Shown: positions 1 to 6,217 of the stretch, piece by piece | How positions within the stretch are numbered: the first letter of the stretch is position 1 | Layout of the letters: every line of letters starts with the position of its first letter | NCBI GenBank assembly: GCA_046048095.1 | Contig: JBJOGS010000085.1 | Span: 1 to 7,027 of the forward strand | Origin: UBA3478 sp046048095 | GTDB lineage: Bacteria > Bacteroidota > Bacteroidia > Flavobacteriales > Flavobacteriaceae | Length of the DNA stretch: 7,027 nt | Reading direction: 5' to 3' | Notes under the pieces: generated by a model | The model's database searches: none | Seen by the model: only the letters and a program-made list of their open reading frames with translations | What the model was told of the DNA's origin: nothing | Translations under genes and position numbers: made by a program

Positions 1-114
1 AAAAAGCTCTTGCCATCGGTATCCGTCTAGGGTGATGAGAAAAACCTTATTGTTCTGCTGCGCATTGAGATTTAGCCCTAGAAACAAGGCGAAAAAGAGT
101 ATCTTTTGTGACAT
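1..114 (-). CDS. Alkaline phosphatase/phosphodiesterase-superfamily protein, N-terminal fragment (cut by window edge)
   Basis: Reading the minus strand from the ATG at 114 gives 38 open codons that continue past the left edge. Residues 1-19 look like a signal peptide (MSQK, then a hydrophobic run ending LNAQ), so the product is probably exported to the periplasm or envelope. Residues 24-38 read VFLITLDGYRWQELF. In the alkaline phosphatase superfamily (type I phosphodiesterases, phosphatases, sulfatase-like enzymes) this first beta strand carries a metal-binding aspartate, here D30 of the LDG motif, and the DG-(F/Y/L)-RW form is common in Bacteroidota members. The seen part is the signal peptide and this motif; the family assignment is recognition from a short stretch, and the exact substrate (phosphomonoester, phosphodiester or sulfate ester) cannot be judged. 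It diverges from the lipoprotein gene starting at 142. Confidence 0.72.
   Translation of the reverse strand, partial: MSQKILFFALFLGLNLNAQQNNKVFLITLDGYRWQELF
100..107 (+). promoter_or_regulatory. Possible Bacteroidota -7 box for the serine hydrolase lipoprotein gene
   Basis: TATCTTTT matches seven of eight positions of the Bacteroidota -7 consensus TAnnTTTG and lies 34 bases before the ATG at 142, which would give a leader of roughly 25-30 bases. No good TTG -33 element sits at the usual distance upstream (the nearest T-rich word is TTTAG at 71-75). It would lie inside the signal-peptide codons of the divergent gene. Short AT-rich matches occur by chance, so this is tentative. Confidence 0.22.
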
Positions 115-141
115 AATCTTAAAGATATACGGAAAAGCGCT

Positions 142-1338
142 ATGATACGTATTCACAGCTTGCCATTTGCCATTTTGGGACTCATCTTTCTCGTTGGCTG
201 CAGTGCGTCGCATCCCTTAGACGCTTTATTTGAATCGGCCTCCCCTGAATTTCATAAAATACTAAACGATTCAAAGCATGAAGTTCAGATCCGTTATACC
301 CAAATCACAAGAGACAGTTTGGGCCTTCCCCTATTTCATACTACGAGTTACAAAGAAAATAGCGCGGCCTATTTTTATCCGGCGAGCACCGCAAAACTGC
401 CCATAGCTGCATTAGCGCTTCAAAGAATCAATGAATTAAAAGCTCAAGGGGTAGCCATTGATATGCACACCCCATTTAAAATATATACCGATCGGTTTAA
501 TACTCCCATAGCGCTTCAAGACAGTACAAAGGCTGACAATCACCTAACCGTAGCGCACTTGATTAAAAAAATATTTCTAGTGAGCGACAATGACGCCTAC
601 AATTACCTTTTTGACTTTCTAGGAAAGGATTACATCAATGCATCTCTGAAAGAAAAGGGTCTTAATCATACCGACATCCAGCACAAGTTTTTGCTTGGAG
701 CAGATAACACCCACACCTGGGACTATGTGTTTCTAAGTGATAGAGATACCGTCTACAAACAACCCTCTATCACCAGTGAACTTGAAGTACTCAATACCGC
801 AACACTAGGGGTCAAAAAAGGAGTGGGGTTTCAATCGAATGATAGCATTGTAAAAGAGCCCTTCGACTTTCGCCTGAAGAATAGAATCGCTCTTGAAGAT
901 CTAGAAGGTATCATGAAGCGATTGGTGTTTCCGGAGGTGTTTTCTGAAAGCCAGCGCTTCAATCTAACCGAAGAAGATTATGCGTTCATGAAGTATTGGA
1001 TGAGTCGAAACACCCTAGAAAGTGACGATCCCAACTACAACAACGACGAAGAATATTACGACAGCTACGGAAAGTTTTTCATTTATGGCGATCGCAAAGG
1101 AGAGATGACCGATGCCATTCGAATACACAACAAGGTCGGATACGCCTACGGCACCCTCACCGATGTCGCTTATATCACCGATCGCGAAGGCAGAGTCGAG
1201 TTTCTATTATCAGCAACGATTCTAGTTAACGAGAATCAAATCTTTAATGACAACCAGTACGAATACGAAGAGAAGGGTATTTCGTTTCTTGCTGAATTAG
1301 GGCGCCTAGCATTGAAGGCCGCCCAACAACAACCTTAA
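142..1338 (+). CDS. Class A beta-lactamase-like serine hydrolase lipoprotein
   Basis: 398-residue protein with a lipoprotein signal: a hydrophobic stretch at 7-19 and lipobox LVGC with the lipidated cysteine at C20, so it should be anchored in the cell envelope. It carries the penicilloyl-serine transferase motifs in order: SxxK as S82-T-A-K85 (preceded by YFYPAS), SDN at 148-150, and K331-V-G333 in the place of the KTG motif. This fits the Beta-lactamase2 (PF13354) group annotated as serine hydrolases. The segment between SDN and KVG is about 180 residues, far longer than the roughly 100 of TEM-type enzymes, and includes an acidic, Tyr/Asn-rich part near 292-310. I see no obvious equivalent of Glu166 of the omega loop, so deacylation of beta-lactams is doubtful; a peptidoglycan or peptide-directed hydrolase is as likely. 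The start is supported by the well-placed lipobox. Its stop overlaps the stop of the convergent PepSY gene. Confidence 0.88.
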   Translation: MIRIHSLPFAILGLIFLVGCSASHPLDALFESASPEFHKILNDSKHEVQIRYTQITRDSLGLPLFHTTSYKENSAAYFYPASTAKLPIAALALQRINELKAQGVAIDMHTPFKIYTDRFNTPIALQDSTKADNHLTVAHLIKKIFLVSDNDAYNYLFDFLGKDYINASLKEKGLNHTDIQHKFLLGADNTHTWDYVFLSDRDTVYKQPSITSELEVLNTATLGVKKGVGFQSNDSIVKEPFDFRLKNRIALEDLEGIMKRLVFPEVFSESQRFNLTEEDYAFMKYWMSRNTLESDDPNYNNDEEYYDSYGKFFIYGDRKGEMTDAIRIHNKVGYAYGTLTDVAYITDREGRVEFLLSATILVNENQIFNDNQYEYEEKGISFLAELGRLALKAAQQQP

Positions 1339-1892
1339 TCTTTTTTCGCTGGATTCTTTTTCGGAGCAACCCAAAGAAAATAACCGCTTAATGACAGCGC
1401 AAGCAATCCAAGGCCCACTAGAGTAGAGTAGATCATTTTTACGGTATCGGTCTGTTGTGCGTAAAACTCTACGATAGATCCGTCATGAATACGCTCTATA
1501 AAATGATCACCACGCTGGCGCACCGAAAGAATTTCTCCTGTAGATCCGGCCACCTGTAATTCAGTGAAATGACGCTTAAACAGCACCTTAGCAATGCCCT
1601 TTTCGATACGCACGTCAACCCTATCGATAAGCGTATCCAATTGCTGGGCCTTAGCATAGGCGATGGCGTTAGTATTGATCTGTTGAAGCGAAACCCATTC
1701 GTTCAAAGAAACCATCTCAGCCTTTGCGGTGCTAGGTTTTAACCCTAAAACATCTTTGAGTCCGAGCAGCACGCCCGTGAGTGCCATTACAAAAAAGAAC
1801 AGCAGTAGGCTGACCCCAATAGTCTTATGCCATTGCCGAAATGCGCGAATGCGACTAGCCCGTTTTTTGCGTAATTGAACTAAAGGGGACAT
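1335..1892 (-). CDS. PepSY domain protein with two transmembrane helices
   Basis: 185-residue inner-membrane protein. The basic N-terminus (LRKKRASRIRAFRQWHKTIG) is followed by a first membrane helix at about 27-45, an extracytoplasmic PepSY-like domain at about 60-140, a second helix at about 153-175 and a lysine-rich tail. The WHKTIG start of helix 1 with H22 is the RxWHxxxG signature of the PepSY-associated TM family (PF03929); H136 in the IHDGS motif is the other conspicuous histidine. Larger relatives with repeated units act in siderophore/iron reduction and often sit beside TonB-dependent receptors; this is the short, single-unit form common in Bacteroidota and its job is not established. 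There is no receptor gene next to it here. It converges with the lipoprotein gene (stops share TTAA) and diverges from the metalloprotease gene. No Shine-Dalgarno is seen before the ATG. Confidence 0.85.
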   Translation of the reverse strand: MSPLVQLRKKRASRIRAFRQWHKTIGVSLLLFFFVMALTGVLLGLKDVLGLKPSTAKAEMVSLNEWVSLQQINTNAIAYAKAQQLDTLIDRVDVRIEKGIAKVLFKRHFTELQVAGSTGEILSVRQRGDHFIERIHDGSIVEFYAQQTDTVKMIYSTLVGLGLLALSLSGYFLWVAPKKNPAKKD

Positions 1893-1982
1893 GAATAATT
1901 CGTTTGGTTACTCAGGTGGGTTAAAATGTCTAAGCTAGTAAAATTTCTGGCTATCTTCATACGCACCAACGCAGCCTCAAGT
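1893..1982. promoter_or_regulatory. Divergent intergenic region, presumed promoters of the PepSY and metalloprotease genes
   Basis: If the metalloprotease starts at 1983, this 90-base gap separates two divergent genes and must hold or adjoin both promoters. I find no clean TTG-N(17-23)-TAnnTTTG arrangement in either direction: TATCTTCA at 1952-1959 matches the -7 consensus at only six of eight positions, and TTTGG at 1903-1907 is too far upstream to be its partner. The call rests on gene orientation alone. Confidence 0.3.
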
Positions 1983-4298
1983 ATGAAGAAAAGCCTCATT
2001 TTAATTGCCTTCACCTTTGGATATACCGCATTAGCACAGCAGAAGCCCCTCGATTCATTGGTGAGCGATTTTCAGACCACTCAAGGAATCATCACTACTT
2101 ATTTTAACCCTGAAAAAGGCAAATTGTTACTTGCTTTAAGTGACAGCGTGCTTGAAAAGCCCTTTCTCATGGTCTCGCGTTATGTGAAGCTTCCTTCAAA
2201 CTATTCTGCCTACCGAAATGCGGGTTCTAAAACCGCAGAGAGCGTGATTAGTTTTGAATTGAAAAATGGAAAGCTCCTATTAAAGCAACGTTCTTATGTG
2301 AATTTAGCCAACAGTGCTGACCCTATTGCCGAGAGTGTCATACAAAACAATCTTGCGCCCATTCTTGGTGTTTTTGAAAAGATGAATGCAGAAAAAGAGG
2401 TGCATCTAGTGGATGTGTCTGATTTCTTCTCAAAAGATTCACCAGGATTCAACGCCGTGGGCGAAACCGAAAAAAAGAATTATAAGATCGGATCGCTTGA
2501 CCCGAAGCGCTCATTTATCGATAGTGCGAAAAGCTTTCCATTGAACACCGAAATCACCCACACCTTAACCTATCCAGCCGCAGCAGCATCGCGATCAAAT
2601 CAAAGTGAAACGATGAGTTTTCAGCTCAATCACTCGATCATTGCGCTCTCTGATAAGCCTATGACCGCTCGTAAGGTAGATCACCGCGTAGGATGGTTTT
2701 CACTTGAGCAATACAACTATTCTTCTGAAGCGCTGAAGTCAGACAATTACCGTATCGCCACACGGTGGAAGCTCGAACCCAAAAACAAAGAAGCTTATGC
2801 CAGAGGTGAGCTCTCAGAACCTATTAAACCAATAGTTTTCTACCTTGACCCAGCAACGCCCCTAAAATGGCGACCTTATTTCAAAAAGGGAATTGAAGAC
2901 TGGAATGGTCCTTTCGAAAAAGCCGGATTTAAAAATGCTATCATCGCCAAAGACCCTCCTACGAAAGAAGAAGATCCTGATTTTAGCCCCGAAGATGTGC
3001 GGTACTCGGTAGTGCGCTATGTTGCTTCAACCACCCGAAATGCCACCGGGCCAAGCGTGAAAGATCCGCGCAGTGGAGAAATTATTGAGAGCGATGTCAT
3101 CTGGTATCACAATCATTTACGCTCGTACCGCAATCGCTACCTCTTAGAAACTGGAGCCGCCAATGAAAAGGCGCGAACTCTGAACACACCAGAAGAAGAG
3201 ATAGGTGAGATGATGCGCCGGGTGATCGCCCATGAGGTAGGGCATGCCCTAGGGCTTCCTCACAACATGAAGGCAAGCTCGGCCTATCCCGTAGATTCGT
3301 TGCGTTCAGGAACCTTCACGCAAAAAATGGGAATCGCCTCAACGATTATGGATTACGCGCGTTATAACTACGTTGCTCAACCAGGTGATCAAAACATCAG
3401 ATTCGTCCGTCAAATGGGGCCCTATGACGATTATGCGATTGAATGGGGGTACCGCTATTTTGAAAATGCCGAAGAAGAATCGAAGTGGCTTAAACGATTT
3501 GTTGATGAGCGCAGTCTTAATCCGGTTTATCAATTTGGTTACGGATCTAATGATCCCAATGCACAAACAGAAAATATTGGAGACGATCCGGTTAAGGCTA
3601 CAGCCTACGGTTTAAGCAATTTAAAAATTGTGGCTAAACACCTTGAACAGTGGACGACCACCGAGGGCCAGACTTATGATGATTTGCAAGAATTGTATAT
3701 GGAGCTCATAGGGGTCTATCGCCGTTATATTTATCATGTGGTAGCGCTGGTCGGAGGGGTAAACGAAACCCTGCTAGTGAAGGGACAAGAGGCCTTTCCA
3801 TATGCCAATGTACCCTCTGAGAAACAGCGAGAAGCGCTATCGGCACTCGAAACGCATCTCTGGAACAGCCCTTATTGGCTGATCACCCCAGAAATCATCT
3901 CAAAATTTGAGGGTGAAGGACAGCTGACACTTCTTACAAATCTTCAGAAAGCCGCGCTCTACAGACTGCTTGATACCGATCGTTTGAATCGAATGCTCTC
4001 TACCCTTATTACTCTAGAAGGAGATGGGCTTAGCCCTGATGAACTCATTGAGTCCCTTGCTCAGTCCTTGATATTTACTAAACCTCAACCTGACCTTCTC
4101 GAACGCAACCTACAGCTGGCATTCATCCATCGCAGTAACGAACTAATTGCCGAAGAAAAGCTGCATCCCGAGGTTAAGGTAGCGTTGCACCGACAGCAAG
4201 GAATTCTTAAAAAATGGCTCAAACAACAGGCGCGAAAAGGCAAAGAACCACTCAGCACTCATTTTAGTTTTGCCTCAGCTCAACTATCTGCAGAGTAA
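1983..4298 (+). CDS. Secreted zinc-dependent metalloprotease (DUF5117/DUF4953 family)
   Basis: Putative secreted zinc endopeptidase, 771 residues from the ATG at 1983. That start gives a textbook signal peptide (MKKSLILIAFTFGY, cleavage near TALA/QQ at residue 18); an in-frame ATG at 1926 would add 19 residues before it and is less likely. After the signal come a DUF5118-like segment (about 25-65), a DUF5117-like region (about 75-270) and the catalytic DUF4953 region (from about 280). The zinc site HEVGHALGLPHN provides H417, E418, H421 and H427 of the HExxHxxGxxH signature, and a downstream STIMDY segment with M456 resembles a metzincin Met-turn, followed by YNYVAQPGD. The conserved SDVIWYHNHLRSYRN block is at about 370-384. 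Length is near the usual 800 or so for this family. Members are widespread in Bacteroidota; natural substrates are largely unknown, and nearby genes do not indicate one. Confidence 0.93.
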   Translation: MKKSLILIAFTFGYTALAQQKPLDSLVSDFQTTQGIITTYFNPEKGKLLLALSDSVLEKPFLMVSRYVKLPSNYSAYRNAGSKTAESVISFELKNGKLLLKQRSYVNLANSADPIAESVIQNNLAPILGVFEKMNAEKEVHLVDVSDFFSKDSPGFNAVGETEKKNYKIGSLDPKRSFIDSAKSFPLNTEITHTLTYPAAAASRSNQSETMSFQLNHSIIALSDKPMTARKVDHRVGWFSLEQYNYSSEALKSDNYRIATRWKLEPKNKEAYARGELSEPIKPIVFYLDPATPLKWRPYFKKGIEDWNGPFEKAGFKNAIIAKDPPTKEEDPDFSPEDVRYSVVRYVASTTRNATGPSVKDPRSGEIIESDVIWYHNHLRSYRNRYLLETGAANEKARTLNTPEEEIGEMMRRVIAHEVGHALGLPHNMKASSAYPVDSLRSGTFTQKMGIASTIMDYARYNYVAQPGDQNIRFVRQMGPYDDYAIEWGYRYFENAEEESKWLKRFVDERSLNPVYQFGYGSNDPNAQTENIGDDPVKATAYGLSNLKIVAKHLEQWTTTEGQTYDDLQELYMELIGVYRRYIYHVVALVGGVNETLLVKGQEAFPYANVPSEKQREALSALETHLWNSPYWLITPEIISKFEGEGQLTLLTNLQKAALYRLLDTDRLNRMLSTLITLEGDGLSPDELIESLAQSLIFTKPQPDLLERNLQLAFIHRSNELIAEEKLHPEVKVALHRQQGILKKWLKQQARKGKEPLSTHFSFASAQLSAE

Positions 4299-4310
4299 TT
4301 AAAAGCCTAG

Positions 4311-4754
4311 TTATTTTGAGGCCTTGTACCAAGTCTGTGTTCTGCCTAGCAGAGAAATGCCCAGGTAGCCTCGAACATTCAAGGTGCGGTCGTCTTCAAG
4401 GGTAAGGGTACACGAGTACTGCTTTCCGTTCGCCGGATCGAGAATCTTTCCGTCCGTCCAGGCCTCACCGTCCCACTCGAGACCTTCAATAATAATCAAC
4501 CCCTCAATCGGTTGGTCTTTTTTGGCCCCTTTACACGAAACACAGGTTTTTCCTTGATCCTCTTCGAGCAGCAGACGTGCAATCTGACCATAGAGCTTTC
4601 CGTCCTTTACGAAAAGATTGATCGCTGACTTACGCTGATTCGTCACATCGTCTACCGATACCCATTGCCCCTGAAAATCATTCTTCTCGAAAGACTGGGC
4701 AGATGCCACTGTGAAAGAGCAAGAAATAATTAAGGTGAAGATCCAATTTCTCAT
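4311..4754 (-). CDS. Secreted DUF2147 domain protein
   Basis: 147-residue small exported protein. Residues 1-20 form a signal peptide (MRNWIFTLIIS, ending ASAQ). The mature part matches the DUF2147 (PF09917) pattern: an early QGQWVS motif (28-33), a VKDGKLYGQI strand (49-58), the C71-x-x-C74 pair within CVSCKG, an IEGLIIIEGLEWDG block (83-96), a DPANGKQYSC block (106-115) and the terminal VRGYLGISLLGRTQTWYK. The fold is expected to be a small lipocalin-like beta barrel; no biochemical role is established, and members are usually annotated only by domain. The two cysteines could form a disulfide or bind a ligand, which is inference. Its ATG overlaps the stop of the upstream SGNH gene as ATGA, so it is probably translated by coupling as the last gene of the minus-strand operon. 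It converges with the metalloprotease gene, 12 bases apart. Confidence 0.9.
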   Translation of the reverse strand: MRNWIFTLIISCSFTVASAQSFEKNDFQGQWVSVDDVTNQRKSAINLFVKDGKLYGQIARLLLEEDQGKTCVSCKGAKKDQPIEGLIIIEGLEWDGEAWTDGKILDPANGKQYSCTLTLEDDRTLNVRGYLGISLLGRTQTWYKASK

Positions 4755-5443
4755 AGATTTGATTTAGCCAATAGTGGCGAGAGGGTACTCATTAATAGGG
4801 GTTCCATGACACGATACCCAGCCTCATTGGGATGCACCGGATCGTAGCCCCATTCGGTCTTCAACCCCCTTTGGTCATCAACCATTGGGGTGTAATAATC
4901 AACATAAGGCACTTGATAGGATTCAGCCATTTGCTTCAATAAATCGTTCAATTCTATGACCCTTTCTGTAGGGTTGATTCGCAGTCTCCACGGAAAAGAG
5001 TTTGCCGGAAGCACCGAGCACAATACCGGAATGATATCATTAGCCAATGCCAACTGCACCATGCTTTCAAGGTTTTTAGCCATGTCCTGAATTGAAATGG
5101 GACCGGTATTTTCTGCGATATCATTAATCCCAGCGAGAATGACCACGAGTTTAGGATTTAAGTCAATGACATCTTGCCTGAATCTGAGTAACATTTGGGG
5201 GGTAGTTTGACCACCAATTCCACGATTGACAAATCCGTTCTCACTAAAGAACTCAGGGCGCATCGAAATCCATCCCTGAGTGATCGAATTACCCATGAAC
5301 ACCACCGAATTTGAATCGGTAAGCTGCATGATAGAGTCGTTTTTGGCCTTGAAGTAATTCAGCTGCCCCCAGTCTTGAGCATACGAGGATAAGGTTGAAA
5401 ACAACAGGGCTATAATCAGTCCTGAATAGTTCTTTTTATTCAT
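4751..5443 (-). CDS. Secreted SGNH/GDSL-family hydrolase
   Basis: 230-residue exported esterase-like enzyme. Signal peptide at about 1-22 (MNKKNYSGLIIALLF, ending SYAQ). All SGNH blocks are present: block I as MGNSIT with nucleophile S53, block II as RGIGGQT with oxyanion glycine near 77-78, block III as AGIND with N107, and block V as DPVHP with D201 and H204. This form, with GNSIT instead of GDSL, is the GDSL-like lipase/acylhydrolase group (PF13472) close to platelet-activating-factor acetylhydrolase and carbohydrate acetylesterases. It most likely removes acyl groups, often acetyl, from a sugar or lipid in the periplasm; the substrate is inference. The start overlaps the creatininase-family gene by 8 bases and the end overlaps the DUF2147 gene by 4, which supports operon transcription and translational coupling. 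Confidence 0.93.
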   Translation of the reverse strand: MNKKNYSGLIIALLFSTLSSYAQDWGQLNYFKAKNDSIMQLTDSNSVVFMGNSITQGWISMRPEFFSENGFVNRGIGGQTTPQMLLRFRQDVIDLNPKLVVILAGINDIAENTGPISIQDMAKNLESMVQLALANDIIPVLCSVLPANSFPWRLRINPTERVIELNDLLKQMAESYQVPYVDYYTPMVDDQRGLKTEWGYDPVHPNEAGYRVMEPLLMSTLSPLLAKSNL

Positions 5444-6206
5444 ACATTTTGGTTTGATCTACTTCGCACAAATCGACAATCAATTCGGCTATTTTATCGG
5501 TAAGGTCATCGACATAGCGTTTGCCCTTTTCGGGCGATGATTTGCTCGGGTTTCCAATGCCCGTATCTTCACTTACTTCAGACCACTTGCGCTCTGCCCA
5601 GGCCCATTTTTCTCTAATGGCTCTCACTTTGTGTTTTTTCTCTGAACCCGAACCAGCAACGGCTAAGGGCAAGACGAATTCAGGATGTAAGTGCATCATG
5701 ATCGAGGTCTCCATTTCATCGGCGTGATCTCCTGACTCTTCAAAGTATAGCGCCTTATCAAGCATCTGAAACCAGCTACAGGTCACTAACATCATCTCAG
5801 GAAAAAGTAAGCCTAGCTCACGCAGATGGGTCTTGAAATCATTTCCGCCGTGGCTATTAAATACCAATAACTTCTTCACCCCTTGTCTGTCGAGCACCGT
5901 AATGAGATCTTTCAAGATCGCCAACTGCGTGCTAGGGTTGAGATTCATATCTAGGTAGATGTCGCTTTGACCCGTATTGACACCAAAAGGTATTGTAGGA
6001 AGAATCACAAAATTGCCCCCCTTGTCATAGGCCTTTTGACCAGCTATTCTGAGCAATCCGTCGGCTTCGTATACATCTGTGCCATAGGGCAGATGGTAAT
6101 TATGCGCCTCGGTAGCGCCCCAACCCAAAATAGCGAGCTCAAAACGATGTGTTTTTAGCCGCTTCCAGTTACTCTCTTTTAAATCAAATAGAGATGCCTT
6201 GGTCAT
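5436..6206 (-). CDS. Creatininase-family metal-dependent amidohydrolase
   Basis: 256-residue protein without a signal peptide, so probably cytoplasmic. It follows the creatininase family (PF02633) layout: a strand LAILGWGATE (24-33), then the metal motif E33-A-H35-NYHLPYGTD44, an ILPTIPFGVNTGQS region (68-81), NSHGGN (117-122) with H119, and DHADEMETS (160-168) with acidic residues E164 and E166. In creatininase, Glu, His, Asp, His and Glu at equivalent positions hold two metal ions that hydrolyse a cyclic amide; other members act on N-formyl or other amides in pterin, redox-cofactor and creatinine metabolism. The usual EQHGPH is here EAHNYH, so it is not a typical creatininase and the substrate is unknown. 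It starts 11 bases after the oxidoreductase gene ends and overlaps the SGNH gene by 8 bases, so it is likely part of one pathway with them. Confidence 0.88.
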   Translation of the reverse strand: MTKASLFDLKESNWKRLKTHRFELAILGWGATEAHNYHLPYGTDVYEADGLLRIAGQKAYDKGGNFVILPTIPFGVNTGQSDIYLDMNLNPSTQLAILKDLITVLDRQGVKKLLVFNSHGGNDFKTHLRELGLLFPEMMLVTCSWFQMLDKALYFEESGDHADEMETSIMMHLHPEFVLPLAVAGSGSEKKHKVRAIREKWAWAERKWSEVSEDTGIGNPSKSSPEKGKRYVDDLTDKIAELIVDLCEVDQTKMYE

Positions 6207-6217
6207 CGATGATGGGA

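Noticed and set aside
142..1338. Calling the lipoprotein hydrolase an antibiotic-resistance beta-lactamase
   Set aside because: The third motif is KVG, no Glu166 equivalent is visible and the motif spacing is far outside the usual class A range; only the fold family is supported.
1926..1982. Extra N-terminal 19 codons of the metalloprotease
   Set aside because: A complete signal peptide begins at 1983, so the upstream in-frame ATG is more likely non-coding leader sequence.
3339..3615. Overlapping open frames on both strands (3339-3566 minus, 3373-3615 plus) inside the metalloprotease gene
   Set aside because: They lie wholly within the strongly supported protease frame, just after the zinc motif, and their translations show no recognisable domain or signal.
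4302..4325. Possible terminator hairpin between the convergent metalloprotease and DUF2147 genes
   Set aside because: AAGCCT can pair with AGGCCTT only with a bulged base, giving a stem of about six pairs with a ten-base loop and no following T-run; too weak to call.
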